Positions 32,599 to 41,222 of a DNA stretch of 52,925 nucleotides are shown one piece after another. The stretch's first letter is position 1. Every line of letters begins with the position of its first letter. The position numbers and the translations under genes were made by a program. The DNA is from Ruminococcus sp. Phil11 (GTDB taxonomy: Bacteria; Bacillota; Clostridia; Oscillospirales; Ruminococcaceae): assembly GCA_001940925.1 (NCBI GenBank), contig MSGZ01000008.1, positions 19,820-72,744 of the forward strand, written 5' to 3'. The notes below the pieces were generated by a model that ran no database searches, had not been told where the DNA came from, and saw only the letters and a program-made list of their open reading frames with translations.

Positions 32599-33666
32599 TT
32601 ATCCTACAAGGCCAGATCGTTCGATGCCTTCGGTGAAGTGCTTTTGCAGGCAGGCATAGAGAATCAGCAGCGGTGTAATGGAGATCAGACAGCCCGCTTC
32701 CAGCCAGATAATCTTTTCCCGGACGCTGACATTCGCGTTTGCATTGTTGAAAATCGCGACATTCAGCGTCGCATCAAGGTTTTTCAGAACCATCGAAATA
32801 GTCTTGCGATTCGAGAAAAACGAGCCTGCGACATAATAATCATTCCAGTACCAGACAATCGAGAACAGGAAAACCGTCAGGAATGAGGAACCCGCATTGG
32901 GAATCATTACCTTAAGGAAGGTCCTGAACGGTCCGCAGCCGTCGAGATACGCGGCATCCTCCAGCTCCTTCGGGAGTCCGCGGAAGAACTGCCGGAAAAT
33001 GAAGATCATCAGTCCCGCGCGGATGCCGTTTGCCGTCATTGCGGGCAGATACATCACGAGCGGGTTGTCGATCAGATTGACCGAACCGAACAGGAAATAG
33101 CGAAAAGTCACATACAGCGGAATTGAGATGATCTGCGTCGGGACGAGGATCATCAGAATGACGATGCCGAACAGCAGCTCCCGCCCCCTGAACCGGAACC
33201 GCGCAAAGCCGTATCCGGTGACTGCACAGGATGCGACCTGACAGAGCGAGCAGCCGATATTGAGCAGCAGCGTATTCAGCAGCGGGTTGTTGCTGCTTTT
33301 TGTCAGTCCCATCGCACTGACCGTCTGCTTCATGATCTCGAGCGTCGGATGCCGCGGAATCCAGATGATCGTCGGGTCGCTCATGTCGGCGCGCGAGCGG
33401 AAGCCGTAGCTGATCATGAACAGCAGCGGCGTCAGGATGACGAACCCCAGCCCGAACAGGATCAGGAACCGGAACACCGGCCAGACCTTCTCCGCGAGCT
33501 GCCTGCGCCGGAGCGCGGCGATCTCCGCTTTGTCCATGTGCTGCATCCGGATGTGCATGGCTTCTTTTTTCGTCATGCCGCTGCCGATCTCGTGCGCCTC
33601 GTGAACATCCGGGACTGCGGATGCGGGAATGCGTCCTTCTTGTTCCTGCAATGGTTCTTCTGCCAT
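32599..33666 (-). CDS. carbohydrate ABC transporter permease (MalG/CUT1 type)
   Basis: A 355-residue membrane permease. An unusually long charged N-terminal tail (about 1-62) precedes six membrane helices (first at about 64-84). The EAA coupling motif toward the ATPase is ELEDAAYLDGCGPFRTF, followed by IP, at about 235-255. MalG-type subunits form half of the sugar channel. It is the last gene of the operon, 12 bp after its MalF-type partner. The operon encodes no ATPase, so a shared MsmK-type ATPase elsewhere is expected, as is common in Gram-positive CUT1 systems. Confidence 0.92.
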   Translation of the reverse strand: MAEEPLQEQEGRIPASAVPDVHEAHEIGSGMTKKEAMHIRMQHMDKAEIAALRRRQLAEKVWPVFRFLILFGLGFVILTPLLFMISYGFRSRADMSDPTIIWIPRHPTLEIMKQTVSAMGLTKSSNNPLLNTLLLNIGCSLCQVASCAVTGYGFARFRFRGRELLFGIVILMILVPTQIISIPLYVTFRYFLFGSVNLIDNPLVMYLPAMTANGIRAGLMIFIFRQFFRGLPKELEDAAYLDGCGPFRTFLKVMIPNAGSSFLTVFLFSIVWYWNDYYVAGSFFSNRKTISMVLKNLDATLNVAIFNNANANVSVREKIIWLEAGCLISITPLLILYACLQKHFTEGIERSGLVG

Positions 33667-33678
33667 ATCCGCACCCCC

Positions 33679-34602
33679 TTAATCGACCTCATAAAATACG
33701 TATTTGCTGATAATCAGTGTAATGATACCGACGACTGCCATCACAATGAGAAAATAGCTCCATGACATGGCTGCGGCGTAGGCGTATGACATATCCTTCT
33801 GCTGGATCGTCAGCACGCGCAGCATAACGGCGTTGTCCGTTTTCGTAAACGAATCAATGACCGTATAAATGAAATTCGCAAGAATCATCGGGCTGACATA
33901 GGGCAGCGTGATCTTCCAGAAATACTCCCACGCGGTCGCGCCCTCCATGGCGGCGGCCTCCTTTGCGGAGGGCGGGATATTCTGCAGTGCTGCGAGGAAA
34001 ATGAGAATCTGGATGCCCGAGCTCCAGACGAGCCCGAAAATGTTGGTCGTGACGGTATTGATGACCGTGCTCAGCGAATCGCTGATGTTCATGACGCCGA
34101 GAAAGCCGAGCAGCTTGTCTACCATGTCCGTTTCAAAGAGCGTGGAGAACTGTGCACCGCTGTCGGCACCGGTCATGGCGATGTTGCCGCTGATGATGTT
34201 GTAGACCGGCCCCGTCGCGATGATGACCGGCAGGAAGAAGATCGCGCGCGCGAAGCCTCTGCCCTTGAATTTCTGGTTCAGAATTACGGCAATGAACAGC
34301 GAAAAAATGAGAATCATCGGCGTGGTCAGCGCGGTATCGCGCAGCACGGAGACAAGTGCCTGCCGGAATTCTCTGTCCGCGGTGAAGGCGTTTTTGAAAT
34401 TGCCGAGCCACTGCCAGTCGGAAAGCGGCAGCCAGACCTTCTGCATACCGCCGCTGTCCGGCTTCAGCCGCCGATTATCCATAAAGCAGTAGCAGAGCGA
34501 TTCCGCGAGCGGCTTCAGGAACCACAGCACCGTGCCGATCAGCCAGACGGAGATGAAGCCGTAGCCGTAAAGCGATTTTCTGCGTTCATACGGGATTTTC
34601 AT
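33679..34602 (-). CDS. carbohydrate ABC transporter permease (MalF/CUT1 type)
   Basis: A 307-residue permease with six membrane helices (first at about 14-36). The EAA motif SAKEAAAMEGATAWEYFW is followed by KITLP at about 212-235. An extracellular loop near 135-165 is rich in Ser, Thr and Asp. The start codon overlaps the stop of the DUF5696 gene by four bases (ATGA), so translation is coupled. It pairs with the MalG-type gene downstream. Confidence 0.92.
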   Translation of the reverse strand: MKIPYERRKSLYGYGFISVWLIGTVLWFLKPLAESLCYCFMDNRRLKPDSGGMQKVWLPLSDWQWLGNFKNAFTADREFRQALVSVLRDTALTTPMILIFSLFIAVILNQKFKGRGFARAIFFLPVIIATGPVYNIISGNIAMTGADSGAQFSTLFETDMVDKLLGFLGVMNISDSLSTVINTVTTNIFGLVWSSGIQILIFLAALQNIPPSAKEAAAMEGATAWEYFWKITLPYVSPMILANFIYTVIDSFTKTDNAVMLRVLTIQQKDMSYAYAAAMSWSYFLIVMAVVGIITLIISKYVFYEVD

Positions 34603-36944
34603 GATACAGCCGCGGCTCCTTCCCTGATATAGTCTTTCAGCTGCCGGGTGACGCTGCCGCAGGTCACGGCGCCTTCTTCGAGATCGGTGACGGTCTCCGT
34701 GCCGTTTGCGTAGCGGGTCGTGATGATGCTGTTTTCCTCGGTATAGCTGATGATATACGAATCGCTGACCTGCCGGAGCACATCCCTTGCAAAGCGGTAA
34801 TACTGTACCGCCTGCTCCGTCCAGTCATCCGCATAGCCGTAATAGTAAACGTCAAAATCGGTATCCTTCAATGCGTCTGCCTCTGCGCCGAGCAGATCAA
34901 AGCGCAGATCGCTGCCCGCTGCAACTGCCCGCAGAACGGTGCGCTGCGGGTCTGCACTGCCGTTGACGGATTCCGTCGTATAGGGAATGACGCCGTGCAG
35001 CACCAGCTGATACAGCGGGATATCGCCGTCAAAAATGTGGAATCCGCTGGAGCAGAGCGGCAGGTCGGTGATGACGTCGGTCTGCGGCAGCACGTAGGCG
35101 TTCGGATGCTCCGAAAGTACGGAGCAGTTCTTCTGCATCTCCTGCAGCGCGTCGGTCACGTACTGCTTTGCGGTATCGCGGGCGGTATAGCTCTGTTTGC
35201 CGTAGTCGCCGTACAGCGAACCGGAAAGCTCTGCCGGACTGACGCCGGAAAGCCCTGCGGATGCACAGCTGCGCCCGAGCTTCTCAAACAGCTTCGGGAA
35301 TGCGGCGGGCGAGAGCAGCGACATCGTTTTCTTTTTGCCGTAGGGAACGCCGTAGGCACTTTCGTAGTCCACAATGCGCGCAAATGCGCCGGAAACGCGC
35401 ACCGCCGTATCGGTCAGCGCCCAGTAGCCGTTCCCGGAATAAAACGCGGTGTTGCTGAATGCCGCATACCAGTCAATGTCCTCTGCGTCGAGATACGCGG
35501 TCAGCTTTCTGAACGCGCTGCGTCCGCCGAGCGTATCAGACGGCTTTGCCTTGCTGTCAATCCGGCCGCGGATGCCGGCATCCGTCCAGCGGTTCAGTGA
35601 GATCTGCAGCCGGTCTGCGCCTGCTTCCCGCAAATTCTGCACGATCTGCAGCATGTCGTCGTAATCCGTGACGGCGGTCTTCATGAACACCGGGAATCCG
35701 AGCAGATTCCGCTGCTTCATGCAGCCGCCGTACAGATCGACATGGAGCCTTGCATCGTCCGGTTCTGATCTGACCTGCACCTGCTGTTCCTCCAGCAGAT
35801 ATTGCCGGTACCGTGCAGCAATATCGGTATAATCGAGCAATTCGCTTCCGTCCGCATTGATGCTGTCGCTGACCGTCAGCGGATAGTATCTGACAGCGAT
35901 GCTGCGCGGCTGCATTTTTGTTTCGTAGACATCGAGCGGCTGCATCTGATCGCCGCCAAGATAGAACTGGTCGCTGCTGCGGAGAATGAATTTGAAGTAG
36001 CAGCGGTTGTATTCGGTATTGGACTGTCCTTTTCCGCTGACGTCCGCGCAGAGCTGACAGTTGCCCTCGCCCTCGGATGCGACCGCGAGCAGCGCGTTTT
36101 CGCCCTTGCAGATGCCGTACATCGGGAGCGACACGCCCTTGACAACAGGGCCTTTCGTTTTCGGGACAGCCGTGATATCAGTGCCGTAGATCATCTGGCA
36201 GTAGGGCTCCGCCGTGTTCTTCTTGTTATTGAACCGGATGACCGCACCGGAGCCGTCCGGAATGACGAAATAACCCTCCTCGGTGCTGTCCGCTGCACCG
36301 AAGCCGTTTAATACGGCGAGTGCCTGCGCGAGCTGCGGCTCATCGTCGTCCGTGCCGTGCTTCTCGGTGATATCGCCGGTGTCGATGCGGACTTCGAGAT
36401 GATCCTCCCGCAGCAGATAGCTGACCGGCACCTTGATGCCGCATTTGCGGAAATTATAGGTGATCCGGATGCCGTCTTTGACCGGCTTCTGAATGATGAC
36501 CGTTTTCAGCAGGTCGCCGGACGAAAATTCCGTTTTGGAGCGGCGGCTGATCTGCGCATCGGTCAGCACCATGCAGGACGCGAGCTTGCTGCGGATCGCG
36601 GGTGTCGCGATGCTGTCGCAGCGGGCATTGACCGGCGACGACCACCAGACATATCCGTTCTCCTTATTGACCAGCGCGAACAGATCTTCGGGCTTTTCGT
36701 CATTGTCCGTGTCAAGCTTTTCCGTATCCCAGACCCAGAGCGCAAGGCGGTCGTTTTCCGCGGCAATGCGCATCTTTGCAAAGACCTCGTCCTCGCTGCG
36801 CGGGGCGTATTCAGGGGCTTCGGCGGCTGTATCCGTGACAGCCTCCTGTTCGCTTTCCGTTTCCGCATAGGCAGAAAACCCGGCAGCCGGCAGCAGCATC
36901 GCCGCAGAAAGCAGCAGCGCGGTGATCCGTTTCATCTTCTGCAT
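34599..36944 (-). CDS. DUF5696 domain secreted protein
   Basis: A 781-residue exported protein. The signal peptide covers about 1-26 (MQKMKRITALLLSAAMLLPAAG). An acidic stalk follows (about 27-45), then a beta-rich half (about 50-330) and a second half with TIM-barrel-like alternation (about 380-700; MLQIVQNLREAGADRLQISLNRW, DIDWYAAFSN, VPYGKKKTMSLLSPAAFPKL). This is the DUF5696 family, which often travels with CUT1 sugar transporters. A glycosidase-like barrel is a fair guess, but catalytic residues cannot be named. The start at 36944 has GGGGGGAG just upstream; the longer frame runs back through the Yip1-like gene. It is coupled to the next permease by a 4-base overlap. Confidence 0.82.
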   Translation of the reverse strand: MQKMKRITALLLSAAMLLPAAGFSAYAETESEQEAVTDTAAEAPEYAPRSEDEVFAKMRIAAENDRLALWVWDTEKLDTDNDEKPEDLFALVNKENGYVWWSSPVNARCDSIATPAIRSKLASCMVLTDAQISRRSKTEFSSGDLLKTVIIQKPVKDGIRITYNFRKCGIKVPVSYLLREDHLEVRIDTGDITEKHGTDDDEPQLAQALAVLNGFGAADSTEEGYFVIPDGSGAVIRFNNKKNTAEPYCQMIYGTDITAVPKTKGPVVKGVSLPMYGICKGENALLAVASEGEGNCQLCADVSGKGQSNTEYNRCYFKFILRSSDQFYLGGDQMQPLDVYETKMQPRSIAVRYYPLTVSDSINADGSELLDYTDIAARYRQYLLEEQQVQVRSEPDDARLHVDLYGGCMKQRNLLGFPVFMKTAVTDYDDMLQIVQNLREAGADRLQISLNRWTDAGIRGRIDSKAKPSDTLGGRSAFRKLTAYLDAEDIDWYAAFSNTAFYSGNGYWALTDTAVRVSGAFARIVDYESAYGVPYGKKKTMSLLSPAAFPKLFEKLGRSCASAGLSGVSPAELSGSLYGDYGKQSYTARDTAKQYVTDALQEMQKNCSVLSEHPNAYVLPQTDVITDLPLCSSGFHIFDGDIPLYQLVLHGVIPYTTESVNGSADPQRTVLRAVAAGSDLRFDLLGAEADALKDTDFDVYYYGYADDWTEQAVQYYRFARDVLRQVSDSYIISYTEENSIITTRYANGTETVTDLEEGAVTCGSVTRQLKDYIREGAAAVS

Positions 36945-36955
36945 ACGACTCCCCC

Positions 36956-37585
36956 CTACACCCGGATGCGGTACAGAATCTCTGTGTACAGCGAATAGAA
37001 GAATACATAAACCTTCTGGAACAGGCTGAGAAACAGCACCGCAAGAAACAAGATCACCAGCATCGCAAAGAACGTCAGCAGAACAGCCGCGGCGGTCTTG
37101 GTGATGCTGTACTGATGCACCGCCTTGACCGCGGAAAACAGCAGCAGCCCTGACCAGATCAGCCCGATGTAGTAGACTGCGGCGAAAAAGACGCCCTCCT
37201 CCTGTACGAGAATATGCGACAGGATCACGTTGATAAACGTGGAGACGATATACGGGATCAGCGCGTAGGAGCTGTAAATGCAGATGTTTTTCATCGTGCC
37301 CTCGCCGTCCAGCAGCGTGCAGACCGCCCAGTTCCCGACGACCCACGCAAGGAAATACACGACCGAGCGCATCAGATAGGGTACGACCGAAAACAGCGCG
37401 TCCGGCAGCGGGCGGAACTGAAAGCCGCACCAGCGGTCGTTCGCGATCAGTGCAAGGAACAGGGCCGCAATAATGACGGCGGTATATTTCAGCGTGCCGC
37501 CCTTTTTCCAGCGGAGATCCTCAAAGCCCTCAAACGGGTGCAGCACGGTATGCCGGACCCACTGCGGCTGCGTCAGATCCATCAT
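36956..37585 (-). CDS. Yip1 domain membrane protein
   Basis: A 209-residue protein with a short N-terminal cytoplasmic part (VLHPFEGFEDLRWKKGGT) and about five membrane helices (about 32-190). The VLHPFEGFEDL start and a helix bundle with Pro/Tyr kinks (SSYALIPYIVSTFINVIL) fit the Yip1 superfamily. Its bacterial role is unknown, and it recurs beside CUT1 transporters. The ATG at 37585 overlaps the previous stop by four bases and has GGGAGG 9 bases upstream. It lies between the NHL/TPR and DUF5696 genes, so the three products probably act together at the membrane. Confidence 0.8.
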   Translation of the reverse strand: MMDLTQPQWVRHTVLHPFEGFEDLRWKKGGTLKYTAVIIAALFLALIANDRWCGFQFRPLPDALFSVVPYLMRSVVYFLAWVVGNWAVCTLLDGEGTMKNICIYSSYALIPYIVSTFINVILSHILVQEEGVFFAAVYYIGLIWSGLLLFSAVKAVHQYSITKTAAAVLLTFFAMLVILFLAVLFLSLFQKVYVFFYSLYTEILYRIRV

Positions 37586-39081
37586 GCCGGTGCACCTCCC
37601 TTCCGTTTCCGGTAACGCTTCCATGCGAGCCTTGCAGTCAGCAGCAGGACTGCGGTCACAAGGAGCTTGTTCATATTGTTCCGCAGCCACTCGGAGCGGT
37701 ACCGCGCAAAGGCCTTGTTGTAGACCCATGAGGCGTCTGCGCGCTTGGCGTATTCCATGGCATCCTTATATCTGCCCATGTTGTAATACGCACTGGAAAT
37801 GCCGAGGCTGGCTCTGCGGTAATTGCCGTCCTGCCGCAGCACGGACTGCCACGGTTCGAGTGCTTCCTCATAATAGCCGCGGTTGTAAAGATCGGTCGCG
37901 GTGTGGACGGTCTCGCCGAAGCCGGTCTGTGAAAAAACCGTGATGCTGCCTTTTCCTGCATCCAGCACACAGATCTGCTCACAGGCCTTGCCTCTGGTTT
38001 CAACAGCGGTGACGCTGCCGCCTGATGAGAACGTGCCGACCTGATCGCCGGTTCCGCCCAGAATAAACAGGAGATTTGCCTCCTTGTCATATTGGAACAC
38101 CCGGCCGGTCGTCTGGTCGAGGCAGTTGATCGAGCCGTCCTCACCGATATCAAGATCGACGATTCTGGTTTTATAGGAGGTACCGGAATACCATGTGGAA
38201 AAGAGATCGCCCCATTTGTGGCCGGAGAGATAGCTGAACAGATTGTAGCCCTCCGGATTGACCTTTTTTACGATATCGGTATCCGTCGTGCCGGACGAGG
38301 TCGATGTGAAAATGAAGCCCTTTTCGCTGTCGATATCGAAATTGTCGAAGGCGGTCGGGGCGGCGCGGTTGCTGTGCTTTCTGCCCTCATCCGAGGCGAT
38401 GATGTTCCAGAAGTGGTCTGCAATGACCTTTGCCGTCCTTGCGACGGCATTCGCGCCGTAGTAGCCGAGAAACGTGCCGTCCGGCGCGAACATGGCCGCA
38501 CCCTTGGTCGTGCTGCTCAGCACCGTATAAATGTTGCCGGCACCGTCGCAGAGGATCTTCTGCGGCAGGAAGGTCAGCCCCTGATCGTAGACCGGGGAAT
38601 CCGGCTTGGTGATCTCCAGCAGAACATTGCCGTCCGTGTCGCAGACCAGTGCGCGGCTGTTATCGGTATCGGCAATGTACAGATTCCCCGTATCCGGCGC
38701 GACAAAGATACCCTTCGGATTCTTGAGTGTCGTGCGGCTGCCGTCCGGCATGGTGAAGCTGCTGTAGATGTGCAGCACCTTCGTCAGCTCGCCGTCTGTT
38801 TTCACGATGCGGCTGTTTCCGGTGTCCGCAATATAGAAGCAGTCGTCCGCACCGCGGCAGAAGTCCTGCGGGCTGTTCAGATCACCCGCGCCGAGATCAA
38901 TACCGGAAACGGCACGCTCTGCGAGGTATCCCGCCTGCGAGGGCACCGCCTCACCCAATCGGTTGTAGTTGTAGACCTCATAGGGCTCGTCCGCAGAGGC
39001 CGTCAGCGTCAGCACGGAAGCGGCTGCCGCAAATGTGAGCAGAAAAGCGGCGGTTCTGCGCCGCAGCATATTCAGTTTCAA
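37582..39081 (-). CDS. secreted, membrane-anchored NHL-repeat/TPR protein
   Basis: A 499-residue exported protein. A signal peptide (about 1-29) is followed by beta-propeller NHL repeats (about 55-400; FYIADTGNSRIVKTDG, LYIADTDNSRALVCDTDG). Two TPR-like helical repeats follow (about 405-465; ATDLYNRGYYEEALEPW, GISSAYYNMGRYKDAMEYA). A C-terminal membrane helix (about 475-492) and a basic tail (RKRKGG) end the protein. The start is best placed at the TTG at 39081, with GAGGAGG 9 bases upstream; an ATG 12 bases later is also possible. The layout suggests an extracellular scaffold anchored at the C-terminus. It is coupled to the Yip1-like gene. Confidence 0.85.
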   Translation of the reverse strand: MKLNMLRRRTAAFLLTFAAAASVLTLTASADEPYEVYNYNRLGEAVPSQAGYLAERAVSGIDLGAGDLNSPQDFCRGADDCFYIADTGNSRIVKTDGELTKVLHIYSSFTMPDGSRTTLKNPKGIFVAPDTGNLYIADTDNSRALVCDTDGNVLLEITKPDSPVYDQGLTFLPQKILCDGAGNIYTVLSSTTKGAAMFAPDGTFLGYYGANAVARTAKVIADHFWNIIASDEGRKHSNRAAPTAFDNFDIDSEKGFIFTSTSSGTTDTDIVKKVNPEGYNLFSYLSGHKWGDLFSTWYSGTSYKTRIVDLDIGEDGSINCLDQTTGRVFQYDKEANLLFILGGTGDQVGTFSSGGSVTAVETRGKACEQICVLDAGKGSITVFSQTGFGETVHTATDLYNRGYYEEALEPWQSVLRQDGNYRRASLGISSAYYNMGRYKDAMEYAKRADASWVYNKAFARYRSEWLRNNMNKLLVTAVLLLTARLAWKRYRKRKGGAPA

Positions 39082-39136
39082 GCGTGACCGCCTCCTCTCT
39101 GAACGGTAATCAGGGTTCGTAATCGTGAATAGCGAA

Positions 39137-39239
39137 TAGTGAAAAGTGAATAGATAAGGTGTGCCCTTCGGGCAGATTTGAAATACATCGCCGCAGGCAA
39201 TACGAAAACGATTCACTGTTTGTTATTCACTCTTCACTA
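39137..39239. repeat. MITE-like inverted-repeat element
   Basis: 16 bp terminal inverted repeats, TAGTGAAAAGTGAATA and TATTCACTCTTCACTA, pair with one mismatch and flank a 103 bp element. An inner GCCC-ttc-GGGC hairpin lies near 39163-39173. Extra GTGAATAG-type repeats extend the left end to about 39125. No ORF lies inside. It splits the transporter genes into two blocks. Confidence 0.6.
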
Positions 39240-39355
39240 AAATACGCTGGGAGCAGTAACGCCAAAGAAGCCGCCCCGCGGCGTGCAGAAAAGAATGTTG
39301 GGAGTGTCCGGCCGCCCGTCCCCGGAGGGAAACGCCCGCGCGGGCTCCGCGCCGC
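39240..39355. other. GC-rich spacer between the two transporter blocks
   Basis: The right part of the gap is GC-rich with short complementary words (CGCCCGCGCGGG). No promoter of good quality was found on the minus strand for the NHL/TPR gene, so read-through from the upstream block is possible. Confidence 0.4.
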
Positions 39356-40237
39356 TTACTCTTTCAGGCCGGAATGTGCCATTGTCTCCATGACCTGACT
39401 CTGCGCAAGGATGAAGAACAGCACCGGCGGCACGAACAGGATCACCGCAGCCGCCATGGTCACGCCCTGCCGGGAGATGCCCGCGGACGCCGCCTGCATA
39501 ATGACAGTCGGGAGCGTTTTCAGCGATTCGTCATAGATCACGCTGCCGCCCGTGATGTTCCACGCGCCCTGAAACGCGAAGATCGCCATGGTCATGAGCG
39601 CGGGCTTCTGGTTCGGGATCACGATGCGCCAGCAGATCGTGAACAGATTGGCGCCGTCCACCTTCGCCGCCTCGATCATCGCGTCGGGGACGGAGGCCAT
39701 GGACTGCCGCATCAGATACAGCCCCATTGCCGAGGAGACTGCCGGAAAGATCAGCGCGGACATCGTGTTGATCATGCGCAGCTTGGCCATGACCATATAC
39801 TGCATCAGATAGATGACATTGCTGTTGTAAAGCAGTGCCAGCACGATGACCGCATTGATGATCTTATTGCCAGGAAAATCGACCTTTGCCAGCACGAACG
39901 CCGCCATAGAGGCAAAAATACACTGCAGCACCGTGACCGAAAGCGTCACGAGCACGCTGTTGAACACATAGCGCGAAAACGGCACCCACATCTGACCGAG
40001 CACGCGGTAGGTATCCTTGAAATTGTCGAGCGTCGGGTTCAGCGTATACCACTTCGGCGGGAACACGAACATCTCATTGACCGGCTTGACCGAATTGACG
40101 AACATCAGCCAGATCGGCAGCACCATGAACACGCCGAGCACCAGCAGGAACAGGAAGATCATCACCGTTCCGAGATGCTTTCTGCCGGCACGGCGGCTGG
40201 AGGCTTTCAGTCTGACCGTTTTGGATTCTGCCATCAT
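39356..40237 (-). CDS. carbohydrate ABC transporter permease (MalG/CUT1 type)
   Basis: A 293-residue permease with six membrane helices (first at about 22-44). The EAA motif is MIEAAKVDGANLFTICWR, followed by IVIPN, at about 185-207. A GGSVIYDESLKTLP loop near 230 is typical of the MalG group. It lies 10 bp after the MalF-type partner and is the last gene of the first transporter block. Confidence 0.92.
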   Translation of the reverse strand: MMAESKTVRLKASSRRAGRKHLGTVMIFLFLLVLGVFMVLPIWLMFVNSVKPVNEMFVFPPKWYTLNPTLDNFKDTYRVLGQMWVPFSRYVFNSVLVTLSVTVLQCIFASMAAFVLAKVDFPGNKIINAVIVLALLYNSNVIYLMQYMVMAKLRMINTMSALIFPAVSSAMGLYLMRQSMASVPDAMIEAAKVDGANLFTICWRIVIPNQKPALMTMAIFAFQGAWNITGGSVIYDESLKTLPTVIMQAASAGISRQGVTMAAAVILFVPPVLFFILAQSQVMETMAHSGLKE

Positions 40238-40247
40238 TCCGCCCCCC

Positions 40248-41201
40248 TTATTCCGTATATTTGCCGAGCAGGCGGCTGATCAGTTTGTTTGCGGCATACA
40301 TCGCGACAAACAGGATCGTGCAGATCGCGGATGCGTAGCCCATTTCAAAGCGCACCCAGCCGTAGTCATACGCATGTGTCATGATCGTATGCGCGGCGTA
40401 ATCGGTGCTCGGGAATCCGACCAGACTGCGCGCAACGATATCCGCAGTAAAGGCGGAGACAATCTGCATGACCGCCGCGAACATCAGTGAGGGACCCATG
40501 CCGGGGATCGTGATGTAAATGAGCTCCTGCCAGCGGTTTTTGATGCCCTCGACCGCACCGGCTTCGTAAAGGGCGGGGTCGATGTTCTGGAACCCGGCGC
40601 GCATCGCAAGAAAGCCTGCACCCATGCTGACCCAGAGCTGCACGATGATGACGACCGTCAGGATATACCGCGAATCGGTGAGCCACTGGATCGGGGACGG
40701 CGTGATGCCGAGATCGATCAGCAGGGAATTGGCAATGCCGTAGGTGTCACCGGAGAAGATCAGCTGCCAGACGGCATAGACGCCCGACGCCATGGACGGC
40801 GCATAGAAGATCAGCGTGAAGATGACCTTGAATGTCCGGCTTGTCTCATTGATGAGCCATGCGAGCAGAAAGCTCAGGAAATAGCTCAGCGGACCTGTGA
40901 ACAGCGCAAACACGAGCGTCACGCGGATCGACTTGATAAAGACGCTGTCATTCAGGAACAGGTTATAGAAATTGCTCAGCCCGACCCATTTGGGCGGGAA
41001 GGACGCCATGTCGAAATCGGTCAGGCCGACCGGCAGCGACATGATGACCGGAATGACGGTAAAGACCGTGAACAGCAGCATAAACGGGAGCAGCATCAGA
41101 TAGGCTTCGCGGTTCTGTCTGATGCGCCGCAGAAGCTGCACGCGCGCTTCTGTTTTTGTTTTGATGCCGATCGCGTCCGGCTGCTTTGCTGGCTGCGGCA
41201 A
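40248..41201 (-). CDS. carbohydrate ABC transporter permease (MalF/CUT1 type)
   Basis: A 317-residue permease. A basic N-terminal tail (about 1-32) precedes six membrane helices. The EAA motif is LYEAGAVEGIKNRWQELI, followed by YITIPGM, at about 213-236. TSFDMASFPPKWVG-like sequence after the first helix (here TDFDMASFPPKWVG) is a usual CUT1 landmark. It follows the solute-binding protein gene by 21 bp. Confidence 0.93.
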   Translation of the reverse strand: MPQPAKQPDAIGIKTKTEARVQLLRRIRQNREAYLMLLPFMLLFTVFTVIPVIMSLPVGLTDFDMASFPPKWVGLSNFYNLFLNDSVFIKSIRVTLVFALFTGPLSYFLSFLLAWLINETSRTFKVIFTLIFYAPSMASGVYAVWQLIFSGDTYGIANSLLIDLGITPSPIQWLTDSRYILTVVIIVQLWVSMGAGFLAMRAGFQNIDPALYEAGAVEGIKNRWQELIYITIPGMGPSLMFAAVMQIVSAFTADIVARSLVGFPSTDYAAHTIMTHAYDYGWVRFEMGYASAICTILFVAMYAANKLISRLLGKYTE

Positions 41202-41222
41202 TGCGCCCGCCTCCTTTCCGGG

